From NCBI GenBank assembly GCA_037157565.1, contig JAZHRO010000013.1, positions 35,964,501-36,028,500 of the forward strand: DNA of 64,000 nt, given 5' to 3'. Below, in pieces: positions 24,215 to 36,159 of this stretch. Origin of the DNA: Thalassia testudinum. Its lineage: Eukaryota > Streptophyta > Magnoliopsida > Alismatales > Hydrocharitaceae. The notes under the pieces were generated by a model that had not been told where the DNA came from, made no database searches, and saw only the letters and a program-made list of their open reading frames with translations. Both the position numbers and the translations under genes were made by a program. The stretch's first letter is position 1; each line of letters begins with the position of its first letter.

Positions 24215-26952
24215 TGTTAAGACCCAATTCCCGAATCCCTATAGGACCCGAGACCGGCTCGACTCGACTAATCCCAAGACCCAGTCGTCCAACAAGAAAT
24301 AACCAAAAAGTAGGAAAGTAAACCACATTCACTATGCTAAGTAACTAACAGAAAGTAAAAGCTGCTACAGTACATATCACCACCACAACAGTAAAATAGT
24401 ATCAAGGTACAGAAATTTAAAGGTACAGAAATGTAAAGGTACAGAACGTAAAAGTACAAGAGTTTGAACTCACTACAACAAAAAGGTACTACAACAAGAA
24501 GGCTACCACTACTGGGCTCAACACCCTCTGTAGCCGGAGACTCGGGCTGCTCAACACCTGGACCTGAAAAGGGTTATGAGTAAACACAGTCAGCGAACGC
24601 TGAGTAAAGTGGCAACCAACTAATTAAAGCAGTAAAAGCTAATAGGTAAACTAACTATTCCAATTCTTTAATTTACAAGTTATTCCTTTTCACCCATTGG
24701 TTTATATATTTTCAATCTCTTTCTTGATCTCGAATGTTCCTCGTGGGAACAATCTTAATTGCAGTCTTTTCCGAAGAGTAGAAGGCACACGTGGTACTCT
24801 CCTGCCCGGTTGAGACCCCCGTGGTGATCCTACACCCAGTCAACCACCCTAAGGTCATGGACAGACGTAACGGTGACTACGGCATGTGCGATAAGCACAC
24901 GAGTAGCTACCCCGAACTGGCACGCGATCAGTCGTTTCCGCTAACGGGTGCGCCCAAAGTACAGCATGGAACAGTATAGGGCCTAACCCTCTCAGTAATA
25001 GGGGTCTCGGCCCTAAGAACCAAACAGGGGTCTTGCCCCTCTACAGTCCGCGCACCCTCGCCTGATTACCCTAGTTTGCCCAGTGGGCCTAACAAGTCGA
25101 TTTAGGGTGGCTAGCTGAACCTCGGGTCCCGTGGGGTGGCTAGCTCTCTCTTTACACTAGTAGCTCTCCCTGGTACAGTGTACACGAGAGCCAAGAAGTT
25201 AGTGCAGAGTGGCCAATCCTAACCTCGGGTCTCAACCCAAGGGTGGTTAGCTCCTCTCTACACTAAACAGGGGATAGTCGCTCTCCTTAGTACTATGCAC
25301 TCAAGGGCCAGCACACTTCCCCACTCACATTTCCAGATCCATTCCATTTGTTCCAGGAGCCCTACTCCTAATTTCCCGTAGAGTTCATGCTCATATTTCT
25401 CATGCCATTCCATACCAGGTTTCATCATTCACATTTCCGTTCTCAGGTTATACACATGAAGCTCGTATTTCTATTATTCATGTTTCCATTCTCAGATTAT
25501 ACACATGCAACTCGTATTCTAGCATTTAACGTATACAACAGGTAAGGTCACATGTAACTGTTTAACTAGCACATGTAATGCATATTTCACAGGTAGCTCT
25601 TGTTCATTAACAGGCAATTATTAGCATTTCTATCTACTCATTCAAGACTGCAATTCAATTACGCATACAAACATTTCAAGTACTTTTCGTCCTATGATTC
25701 ATGCCATATCCTAGGTTCTACTCATTCATTCCACACATGCATTCAGGTTTATAATTAAATTAGGGGAAGCCACTCTACCAAACAACCCAGGAGTATTGGG
25801 GGCTCGAACAATAGGCTCACATGCCTCGGCAAACCCCAAACCTACAACAGAATGAATTCCTAAAACAAGTGACAATCATAATGGAACATTTAGAACAATA
25901 TAGAAAGCCTTCTAACAAGTAGAGGAACTCACAAGGAAAACACCGATATTTTGTTTGCGTAAAACAGACCTCAAACGGACCCTAAACGGGTCAAAACAGG
26001 GTTACTAACTCAAATCAGATGTCTGGCACAATGTCCAGACGTCTTAAAAGTGTCCAGAAACGCACCTCAGGCTCTGCGTCGACCTCAGACGTCCAGGACC
26101 TCTTCTGGACCGTCTAGACCTAGCTCCAGACATCCGATCTCCTCGCCGAACATTTAGGAGTGCTTCCAACCGTCTAGTAAGCTGCCCAGACGTCTGAAAC
26201 ACATGGGAAAGTGTGTCCTGCGCCTTCCTGAAGTAATCCCTGCATGCGACATCAAAGTCTCCTAAAATTAGCCACACAAAGCGTAGCTGCAGAGCGGCCT
26301 GCATGGCCGTATCCGCAAAATGGAATGTACCTTCGCGAAGATCTGTCTTCATACGTCTGGAGTCTCCTCTAGACGTCCACTCCATTGTCTGGATGTCACT
26401 CCAGACATCTGATTCTGGGAAAAACCCAGAACCAGAACCTACTCCTGCTCGCTCTTGTCGCGCGCAGCAGCGGCTCGCCTCCTCGCTTGCAGCTCCAGCT
26501 GCAGTAGTGTTGGGGATGACTCCCTCGATGCTCTCCTCCTCCCGCATGCGCCGCTCCCGCCGTGCGCCCTCTGGCGAGCTCCCACACGAGCTCACGAGCT
26601 CAAGCTCCTCCTCTCCTCACGTCGCCTGTCCTCCCTCGTCGCTGCTCTCGTGCTCTCTCTCGCGCTCGCTCCTCACACTGTGGTGGAGAGGAAGGGAAGA
26701 AGGTGGCGGTGGGGTGGGGAGAACGAGAGGGGAAGAGGGGCCTTTTATAAGGCTCGTTAGGGTTCGGTGGAGGGAAGAGAAAAGAAGGGGAGAAAAAGAG
26801 GGTACTGTCTACGCGCAGCTCGCGTACAGACGCGAAGCTCGTACCAAAAATTTCAATTTCCAGACGTCTGAGAAGGTGTCCAGACGTCTGACCAAATGTC
26901 CGACTGACAGTCCAGATGTCTTAAAAGGCTCAGGACAGACCGGGTCTTTACA
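24215..26952 (-). mobile_element. Solo LTR X2, inverted inside X1
   Basis: On the minus strand it runs from TGTAAAGACCC (26952) to GGGTCTTAACA (24215), 2738 bp, and matches X1 throughout. Flanks CCACT (24210-24214) and CCAAT (26953-26957) fit a 5-bp target duplication with one change, and X1 continues on the other side. Contains a TATA (TTATAAAAGG on minus, near 26745) and CAGACGTCTG palindromes (26188, 26862, 26882 and variants near 26030-26400). The overlapping frames at 26044-27010 are leader DNA, not genes. Confidence 0.85.
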
Positions 26953-27116
26953 CCAATCTACACAAACTTCTGTTGGCCCTCGCATACAGTATACCGGGGA
27001 GAGCTACTAGTGTAGGGAGAGAGCTAGCCACCCCACGGGGCCTGGGATTCAGCTAGCCACCCTATTCCGACTTGTTAGGCCCACTGGGCAAACAGGGGTA
27101 GTCAGACGAGGGTGCA

Positions 27117-29869
27117 TGATCAGAACCTCATCATGAACCCTAACTAGCACATTTTGACCTAATAAATTGAACAAAAGCTCCTACAAAACCTAAGGGAATG
27201 CCTAAATTAGGGAATTGCAAATCTGATAATAAAATAATACACAAGAGGTAAAACTGTAATTTTACCATTGCAGTACATGAACGAGATTTCTAAGGGTCTA
27301 GACACAGGTCTAATGGACTTAATAAGAGAAAAAGTGGGATGATTTGGTTAGAAAAGGGTTATAACAAAATCTGGTAATTAAATGATATTCTGTAGCCTTA
27401 AAACAGACCTACTTTAATTCATAAAATTTTAGGAAAGATAAAAATCAATTAAACCCTCTAAAATTCATGAAAAAATATCCCCTAGGGTTTAGAACCTTCA
27501 ATTTGGCCATTGGAATCTATCTTGACCTAGATTGAGAACCATACCCAATTTTTGACCTAATTTAGATTTTTGTGCAAAATGTCTGCTCAAACTTGGTCAA
27601 ACCTAAAATCCAACATCACCATTGGATTCCTTATATCCAAATTAGGTTCATACCAAAATTTGGACCTAATGGAAGGTCGCCTTGACCCACTTTACAAAAT
27701 GGTCCTCAACAATTACTTTTTGACCCTTAGCTTTTTGAAACCTTGCAATGACCCCCTACCTTTCCCATCGTCTTCTACAAACAGGTCCCTCTGCCACCCG
27801 CCTGCGCAGGCCATACCTCCGACGACTTTGCGTAGAGGATGGCGCCGCGCACGCATGGGGCGTCGACCCTAGATTTGAAAGGGAGACTCCTTGTGTTGTC
27901 CCCTGCAACATGGGCCGGCTCCTATGCCCTGTTGACCACCATACCTCTCGTGCGAATGCCTGAGAGGTATGGGTATCGTTCTGACCATACCTTCGGCGAG
28001 GTATCCCCACTTCCTCCTCGCATTTCTCCCTCGACCGACACCTATTTAAGGAACGACAACCCCTACCGCTTCCTTCAAGCCTGATTTGGCTGAAGAAATC
28101 CCTTCAATTTCATCTCCTCCTCCGGCCATTCGCCCGCAGGCTCTAGCGACCCTCCTCCTCCTCTCTCGTCGCCCTGCCACCATACCAGTGGCAAGGTTAC
28201 CTCCACTGTCGTCAGACGCACCTTGCCGTACCAGCAGGTGCCCTCCAGCCCCTCCTCCTCATCGCCATCCCTTCCCCTGGGCACCTTCGTCTCCTGCGAT
28301 GGTAGCATAGTTGCTCGCCACCTCCGCCCCCTCCCCCTTCGTCCAGAGACTCTTAGTTAAGTCCTCTCTCTCTGCTCTTTATTTTTCCCTCATTTATTTC
28401 TGTTATTCCGCCTCACTGCTTACACACCACCGCCATCTTCTCCATCTCCGGCCAACCTCCGACGAGATGCACCCATCACTCCACACCTCCACATGTCTCA
28501 CCACCAACCTCTTCAACTCCGCCATCGACCACTGAACACTTTCCACCCACTCACAAACCGCCACACACACTCCACGCTTCCACCGAACGAACCCACTCAC
28601 ACGGTCACAGATAGACCTAGGCACACACGCCTAGGCAGGTCTGAGCCACACCAACACCCGCCTCACCTTCGCCGTGACACGGCGAAGGTTCTCCTGTTGT
28701 CTGATAGAGCTGCAAGGCTACTTTTGTGACGCACAGGGTCGAGCCCTTGTCTGCCATTAACAAGCAAACAAGATTTCTTGTTCTCCAGCTCCAGGCCATG
28801 CGCTTCAGGTTTCAAGCTCCCAGGCTATGCGGATTGAGTGGGTGTGCTAGTCCGACCTGGGAGCAGTCGCTGCGAACCCTTCAGCTACATTAATCGCGCG
28901 AAGACATTCGCCTACAGGTGCCAGCAGAAGCGGGTGGGACATTTAGTCCCACCTCGTGAACGCAAGAGTGCGGTGGGTAACATAAATTGAAAAAGTGTTT
29001 TATGCTGTTCGCCTCGAGACATAGGGGTGAGGTCCCTCGCCTTCACCATGCCTCGTCCGTGACACTCCCCCACGGACCTGGCACCCGACCCGACTAACCT
29101 ATCCTTGCACTCCTCGCACACCACACCCACGCCGATGTGCCTGGACCCGGGCACGCAACCGACCCGAATACCTGGCTCTGGGAGAGCATACCGAAGAGAG
29201 ATATAGAGAGAGAGAGACGTGGGGGGGGGTAGAGGGATAGGTTTTGCTCTTCAGTGTGTGCAGGGAACAGGAAGGCACAGCTTAAAAGCTAAGGCAAGGT
29301 CAAGGAAGAAGAAGCAAGGCTGAAGCCAAGGAAAGCAGAGCTAAGCAAGGAAGGAGGAGGAGCAGTGAGGACTTAGCCGCAGGAAGACAGCTGCAGCCAG
29401 AGAGAAAGGGAGAAGGACTTGGAGCAGCAGAGGAAGCAAAGGAGGAGGAGGAAGACGGCACTGTAGCCGCAGAGAAGCTGAAGCAGAAGGAGAATGAAGA
29501 AAGAAGAAAGCAAAAAGGCGAGTAGCAGAAAGAGAAGAAAGAAGTCAGAAGAGAAAAAGAAGAAGCCAAGAAGAAGAAGAAGAACCAGCAGTAGCAGTAG
29601 CTGAAAAGAAAAGGAGAGGCACTGTAGCAAGTGGCTTTTAAGGCGTCTGACCCTTGGAGTCAGACGTCTGAAAAGAGAAAGAGAAAGGAAGAAGAAAGAA
29701 GAAAAGAAGATATATTTTTATTTTCCTTTCTTTAATCTTTTTTTGTAAAACAATATATTGTAAATTGTGATTTTCTACGCTTCTAGAATCAAGTTTGCTC
29801 CCTGAGTTCGACCTTGGAGATTTTCTGTATTCAAGTAATAAAATAATCAAACCGATCGAAACCCAATCA
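27117..29869 (+). mobile_element. Solo LTR B, inserted in X1
   Basis: Starts TGATCAGAACC and ends CGAAACCCAATCA (2753 bp), flanked by GTGCA (27112-27116) and GTGCG (29870-29874). It aligns with D over its whole length and with A and C over most of theirs. Layout: AT-rich 5' third, CTATTTAAGG TATA near 28041, GC-rich leader, USE/TATA module at 28946, GAA-rich tract 29240-29700, then a tail with TTGCTCCCTGAGTTCGACC. The Leu/Ser/Phe-rich minus frames at 29300-29630 come from the GAA tract. X1 sequence resumes on both sides without loss. Confidence 0.85.
28946..28989 (+). promoter_or_regulatory. USE + TATA module in LTR B, with inverted half-USE
   Basis: GTCCCACCTCG (28946-28956; one base off the USE), 25 nt, ATAAATT (28982-28988). 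Immediately upstream, GTGGGAC at 28934-28940 mirrors GTCCCAC, making GTGGGACATTTAGTCCCAC a 7-bp stem with a 5-nt loop. LTR D has the same arrangement. Confidence 0.65.
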
Positions 29870-32819
29870 GTGCGTGGACTGTGGAGGGGCGAGACCCCTG
29901 TTTGGTTTTGAGGGGTTAAACCCCTATTACTGAGAGGACTAGGCCTTATACTGTTCCGTGCTGTACTTTGGGCGTTCCAGCTAGTGGAAATAACGATCGC
30001 GTACCAGTGCGGGGTAGCTACCCGTGCATTTCTCGTACATGTCATAGTCACCGCTACGTCTATCCATGACCTTGGGGTGGTTGACTGGGTATAGGATCAC
30101 CACGGGGGGCTCTCCCAGCTAGGAGAGCACTACGTGTGCCTTCTACTCTTCGGAAGAGACTGCAATCAAGATCGTTCCCACGAGGAACATACGAGATCAA
30201 GAAAGAGATATGAAAAGTAAACCAATGGGTGAAAAGGAATGACTTGTAAAAGAAAATAATTGGAAAGATAAATTTACCTGTTAGCTTTTACTGCTTTAGC
30301 TAGTTTGGTTACTACTCTACTCAGCGTTCGCTGACTCTGTTTTACTCGTACCCCTTTTCAGGTCCTGGAGTTGGGTAGCCTGAGTTACCGGCTGCAGAGG
30401 TTGCTGGGCCCAGTCGAGCCCGGCAGTAGTTCTTACTGTAGTTGTACTTCCTTTTGCTAGTGAGTTAGACTGTTGTTACCGTTTCTGTTTCTGTACCTTG
30501 TTTTACGTTACTATTGTGCTGGTGATATATACTGTTAGTAGCTTTTACTTCCTTTATTGCTCGTACTCTTTTACTATTAGTTACTTAACATAGTGAATGT
30601 GGTTTACTTTCCTATTTTTTGGTTATTTCTTGTTGGACGACTAGGACTTGGGATTAGTCGAGTCGAGCCGGTCTTGGGTCCTGTAAGGATTCGGGAACCG
30701 GGTCGTAACAGCTGCCACCTATAAATACCCCTCCACACCCTTGATTTTCACTAAGTTAGCTCCCTTCCCTCTTCTTCACTGAGCTAACCGATAGCCTATT
30801 CTCTCCAAACTCCGGCGACCTTCCTCCGCCTCATCCGTCTTCCTCCATACATCTTTGATCGCGCTGGATCTTCGTTAACATCAGCCAAGTCTTCTGATGA
30901 AGTGTTGACTAGGAGTTCCTCTGCTTCACTTCACAAACGCCTGCCAGACTTCCTTCTTCAACCCTCTGATTTCCTCCTCCGTTATGAACCATCGACGGAG
31001 ATCTTCTACCTCCTTTGCCCAGGTAACAATAGGTAAGGTAAGTAGATTAGTTAGAATAGTTAGTTAGGTAGATTAGGTAGTTGTAATGTTAGTTTCTCAT
31101 TCATCTTCTTCAGCTCCAGCGAGCTCTTTGAGCTTGTCAGGAGCAAATCTCTTATCTTTTTAAGTCACCGATCACCTTCTTAAACCTTTCCTGAACATTT
31201 CTATCACTTTTAATCACCAAATTGATCATCTATTTGCTTAAACCACCTCCACCTCCACCAACTGCTTCTATTGTCCATGGTAGAAGTGGTTGAGTTTACT
31301 CCACCTCCACTGGGGCCCTCCACCACTTATCCATCACTTAAGAGCCCCTATCCTCACTTTAATTTAAGTAATTACCATCTATAACTTAAACGCCCAATTC
31401 AATTTAATCTCCTGAGCTCACTGTCAATGGCAGCTCAGGAGGATTTTAGATCATTAATTATCCATCTATAAACCATCGCAAATACCTTTTGACTTGTTTT
31501 CTCCACTCAATTGAATGGGAAAACAAGTCCTGAGCCTAATCATATTCAAAATTTGTTTACTGTGAATTCACTGCATAATTTTCACTTTAATGGATAATTA
31601 CGACATTAATGTGTTCCTGAGGTTCCTTGTGACCTCAGGAAACTTTTTAGATCATCAATGGCACGTTTTAACAACATTTGTGCATATTAGCCTTTTTCTA
31701 GACTCACCGGAGCTCCGGCGAGTCAAATGAGCTCTTTAGACCATAAAACTCAGTGTGAAGCTCTAGATCTCTGATTTAAAGGTCACTGATAATGTTGAAG
31801 AAGTGTATTTTGGGTTTTAAGATCTGGAGTTTATGTTAAATCTTTATCTTCTCCAACTCTGGCAGAGTTGAAGATGGTTGTTAGTTAGGGTTTAAGCCTC
31901 ATTTAAAAGGTCTAAAAGCATCAGTAACTTGCCCTGAGACTATTCTATTGTGTCAATCTCTGTAATAAACTTTGGTTTATTCTGTCGAACAAACTCCTCT
32001 ACAAGCTCAGGCGATAGGCCTGGAACCTTAGGAATCTTAACTAAAACATCATTTTGAGGGTCAGAATTCGTTCTTGAGGTTAAAGAGAAGATAATTTAGG
32101 CATTAATTTCTTCTGAAATGATTAAATTTGGAAAGTCAAAATTCAAGGCTAATTGGTCAACCTTGAGTCTGATTCATGTGCTTAGGATTCAATCAAAAAA
32201 ATTGAAGAGTTCAATCTGTTCCTGTGATGTTTATAAATGATTCAAATGCAATTTGGATGAGCTTCGATCAATTCTATAGAAGAAATTGAATTCTGTTCAA
32301 TTTGGGTTGTTTTTAAACCCAAAGTGACGACAGTAGGTATGTGATGAAATTCAATTGGATGATCTGCCCAGATAGATTCTTAACAACCTCTAAAGGTTTG
32401 AAATGATTAAATAGGTCTTTAGCCGTTTGTTGGACCTTTCAGAACTGGAATTGAAGTTTTGAATCCTTCTGGCGAAGCTTTTTAGCTTCTGCTCCTTCCT
32501 GAAGCGTATCAGAGGTTCTCACCTTCACCAATAGCTGTGGAATCACCTTCTAAACCTATTTAACACCTCATATGGAGGTCAAATGTCCTTTTGTAGGACC
32601 TTAGAGCCAAAACTCCATTCTGCAGGCTAATATGGCCATAGTGAACCAGGTCCCTTCGCCCTTCAAATCGAAGAGCTAAACCTTCCCTGAGTATCAAATT
32701 GATACTCCAATTGTGTAGAGCAACCTAAGAGCTTTCCAGCAAGCCTTCATTTGCTTGGAATGGAGCTCTGAGCTGGTTGGAATGATCAAGTGAAATCTGG
32801 CCTAGGAGGGGGAAACATA

Positions 32820-32861
32820 GTCCACATCAGTGGAATTGGAGCGGTCGCCTTGGTATAAAAG
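32820..32861 (+). promoter_or_regulatory. USE + TATA module in LTR F
   Basis: GTCCACATCA (USE with one C missing and the last base lost), 25 nt, then ATAAAAG (32855) within TATAAAAG. The following TTTGTGTTTTAGGCT matches TTTGTGCTTTAGGCT after the module in C. Confidence 0.6.
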
Positions 32862-33949
32862 TGATTTGTGTTTTAGGCTCTTCAATCGACAGCGCAGGGC
32901 ACATGAAATGAATCTGAGCATATGGGTGTGTGTGTGGGCGTGTGCGGTGCGCATGCCCGAGTGTGTGTGCACCTGTGAGCGTGCGAGTGTGGGCCCGTGA
33001 GAGCTTGTGCATGGGGCCTGGGAGGCCATGAGTTGGATGGGCTTGAAACTATGCAAATCGGAAATAAACCAAACTAAATAAAAATCAGGTTTGGACCTAG
33101 TAGGGTCTGGTCCCACCCTGAGAGGTGTGCTGTGTATCCCCGACCGATCTAAGCTGCCAATCAAAAACCTAGTTTTTGGTTCAAAGGGTCAAACCGGTTC
33201 GGTTCGGAAGGATTGCAAAGGTTCAGAAGAGAATGAATGAAGAAAGGATGTAAAGGAAGGGAGGAAGAAGAAGGGGAGAGCTCATAAAGATAAAGAAAGG
33301 TTGAACAGGCACAAGAGCTAAAGAGAAATAACATGCAAAGAAAGATTAAAAGAAAAGAAAGAGAAGAAGATGGGCATAAGAGAAGAGCTCGAGAAAGATT
33401 AAGGAGAAAGATTAAGAGAAAAGTAAAAAGAGAAAAGAGAGAGAGAGAGAGAGAAAGGTAAAGAAGAATAAGGCTGAAGACAAGAAGAAGAATAATTGTG
33501 TTTAATTTCTTGCATTTTATTAATTCCTTTTGAGCTTAATGTTGTAATAAGGCATATTTTCATTAGAATTAGTTTCTCTTGCCTTAATCTCTTTTAATAA
33601 AAAACATGTTTACTTGTTTGTAAAAGAAGATCATTTGTGTAAATGTGTTTCCTTATGGAATTTTGCATATTCTTCTAATTTGAAATCCTAAAGCAAAATT
33701 CATGTTCTTAAAATAAATTTAATTATACTTCCCATAAGTAGCTTAGATTTAATGGTGAATTCTAATTAAGTTATGCCTCCTAGCAAACGATCTGGACTCA
33801 ACCAGTTAAAAGAAATAAAAACAAAAATGTTAGGTTACTTTGACCCTATACTACTTAATCGACATAAATTCGAGTTCACTTAAGTTACTTTATTCTGCAC
33901 ATAATTAAGAACAATTAACTTAATTAACTATGTTGAGAAAGATAACCAC

Positions 33950-35892
33950 TAATGGGAACAGCATCATGAGCCATAACTAGCTCATTTTGACCCAATTAAG
34001 TCAATAAATGTTTCTACATAACCGTTAGAGAATCACAAGTCATTACATAACTATTCTGAAGGAAAAATAAGAAACTAGGGTTAAAACTACAATTTTACCA
34101 GCTCATCATGAATGCAGTACAACCATGGGTTTTCTCAGAGGTTTAATGAAGGTTAATTGGTCATAAAAAAATAACAAGTGGGATAAGACAGACAGAAAAG
34201 GGTTTGCACGTATTCTGAGAATTAAATGACTTTTGAAACCTTAAAAGCAGACCCGCTTAATTAACTGAGGATCTGACCAGAATAAAATTCACCTAAACTC
34301 TCTAAAATTCATAGAAAAATATTATCCAGGGTTTAGAACTTTCAATTTGACCATCAGAACTCATTTTAACCCAAAACAAAACCACAGACAGACATTTGCC
34401 TTAATTTAGGTTTTTGCATAAATTACTCAGTCAAACAAGGTCAAAACCAAAATCCAACTTCACCATTGGATTCCTCAGGCCCAAATTAGGTTTGTATCAA
34501 AATTTGGACCCAAGATGAATTTGTCTTGACCTAGTTTGCAAATTGGTCCTGTCTAATTTCATTTCTACCCTTAACTTTCAAAATCCTTTCAAACAGGCCC
34601 CTAGCTTTGTCATCGTTCTCACAAATAGGTTCTTGCTGCCATTAAACCTATTCCTATTTGCTCCAGCGACCTTAAAAAGGAAAGAACTCCCAGATTTCTT
34701 GACGAATCCCTTTCAAATTTGAAAGGGAAGTTCGTCAAGAAATTCCCTTTCTTTTGGACCTAATCATAAGCCCTGAAACCTACCCAATCTCTCATGCGAA
34801 CGTATGAGAGATTTGGGTATCAGTAAACTTCCAACTCTGGCAAGCTTCCTAAGCTCTAACCGACTTCTGATGACCTATAAAAGACTCCCCAGATCACAAC
34901 GGATTCCACAAGCTTGAATTCGGCCAGAGATTCCCTCTAGTTCCTCTCCCCACCTCCGGCCGATTTGCTCTTCAAGCTCTGGCGACTCTCCCTACCTTCC
35001 CTCGTCGTCTGACCACAATACCAATGGCAGACTCTTCCTCCTTGTTTTCCTCCGCGTCGCACAGCACCTGCCGGCGCTCCTGCCCCCTTCATCTTCGCCG
35101 TCGCCCTTCTCTTTGAGCAGCTTCGTCTCCAACACCGGCCACACCTCAACAGGTGCCAACTCTGCTCCCTTTCATCTGCCTCCCCTCCTAAATAACTCCT
35201 CGACTTCCCCTCGTTTTTTCCAGCCATCTGCCACTTTGTTTCGACCACCGACTCGCCCCGTCGCCCTCCGTCTTCCACCTCATCGGCATACCTCTGGCGA
35301 GATCACACGGCCACTACACTCCGCCAATCCGGCCGCCGTTCATCTCCACACCTCTACCGTGTTCCAGAGAGCAAAAGCCCTCTGGTCTTCGAGGCTATTG
35401 GCCTCCCCACTGCTCCACCGACCACCACACTGTCGCACCTCACATTCTGTCACTGTCCGACCACCTCACGCACTCTAACACCTCACGAACAGCGCTGTTC
35501 AATTCCCCATCTCATGGCGAAGCTTGTGAACTGTTTTAACTAGGGCTTTTAGCCCGTTTTCGTGATTGCAGGTCCTAAGTCTTCGTCGCCATTACTGAAG
35601 CTTCAAGCACCTGCAGACCCTAGGAAAAGTCCCAGGTGAAGTGGAATACACCCAGGCAGAGGCATAGGTGGTCAATTGGGCACTTTGACTACGTCTCAGG
35701 CCTCAATTAGAAGGAGCACCAGCTGCGGCTGTATGCAGACAAAGGGAGAGCGGTTTAGTCCCACATCGAGAGCAGCAAAGGAGCTGAGCACGCATAAATT
35801 GTATTTGTGCTTTAGGCTTATCGCCTCAGCACGCACAGGGGGTGAGGTCCCCTCAAGCACCTCGTCCGCGACATCACTAATGGTAGTGGGGT
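33950..35892 (+). mobile_element. LTR C, left part (interrupted by element D)
   Basis: Starts TAATGGGAACA (TG changed to TA, or the start is slightly off) and is the reverse-complement match of A over about 1.9 kb. It includes a Pol II TATA (CTATAAAAG at 34874), a GC-rich leader with short frames on both strands (34937-35478, not genes) and the USE/TATA module. Similarity to A and B stops at 35892, where the inverted element D begins (TGAAC at 35893). The remaining 3' part should lie right of the window. Confidence 0.7.
35758..35800 (+). promoter_or_regulatory. USE + TATA module in LTR C
   Basis: Perfect GTCCCACATCG (35758-35768), 25 nt, ATAAATT (35794-35800), followed by the conserved CGCCTCAG...GGGGTGAGGTCC block at 35822-35851. 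Confidence 0.7.
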
Positions 35893-36159
35893 TGAACTAC
35901 CAGTATGTATGTTACGATCCGGTTCCCGAATCCCTACAGGACATGAGACTGGACCGACTCGACTGATCCCAAGACCCAGTCGTCCAATGAGTAAATAACA
36001 AAAAAGCAGTAAAATAAACCACATTCACCATAGAAACAACTAACAGTAACAAAAGTACAGCAGTAAAGAAGTAAACTACTACAGTACACACCACCACAAC
36101 AGTAGAAAATTTAAACAGGTACAAGAATATAAAGTTTACAATAAACGAGTACAGAGGTG

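Larger units (their letters stand above)
22520..30710 (+). mobile_element. Solo LTR X1 with two nested insertions (X2, B)
   Basis: Begins TGTAAAGACCC at 22520 and ends GGGTCGTAACA at 30710; the ends are near-inverted repeats starting TG and ending CA, as in LTRs. Flanks GCCGC (22515-22519) and GCTGC (30711-30715) fit a 5-bp target duplication with one change. Removing X2 and B leaves about 2.7 kb, equal to X2. Features: TATA-like TGTATAACCC near 22723, a CT-rich then GC-rich leader (22740-23000) and many CAGACGTCTGG-type palindromes. Termini of this kind are typical of long LTRs of Ty3/gypsy chromoviruses (Tekay/Del type), but no coding region exists in the window, so the family is an inference. 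Confidence 0.75.
21774..33949 (+). mobile_element. LTR F (diverged member of the A-D family), split by X1; boundaries approximate
   Basis: Starts near 21774 with TGATGAAAAGCTCATCATGG, resembling the TGATGGGAACA..ATCATGAGCC start of A and C. After the X1 insertion it resumes at 30711 with a Pol II TATA (CTATAAATACC, near 30717) and a leader. It then holds the USE/TATA module at 32820, a block shared with G at 33108-33150 and a purine-rich tract at 33230-33480 like those of A, B and D. The end is not resolved; C starts at 33950. About 4 kb when X1 is removed. No gag-pol is attached. Confidence 0.45.

Noticed and set aside
28946..28989. True U6, 7SL or MRP RNA gene
   Set aside because: Only the promoter layout matches; the sequence after it does not resemble any of these RNAs, and it repeats inside LTRs.
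29300..29630. Leu/Ser/Phe-rich minus-strand frames resembling membrane proteins
   Set aside because: Translation of a GAA-rich simple repeat inside LTR B; the same artefact appears at 56953-57442 in LTR D.
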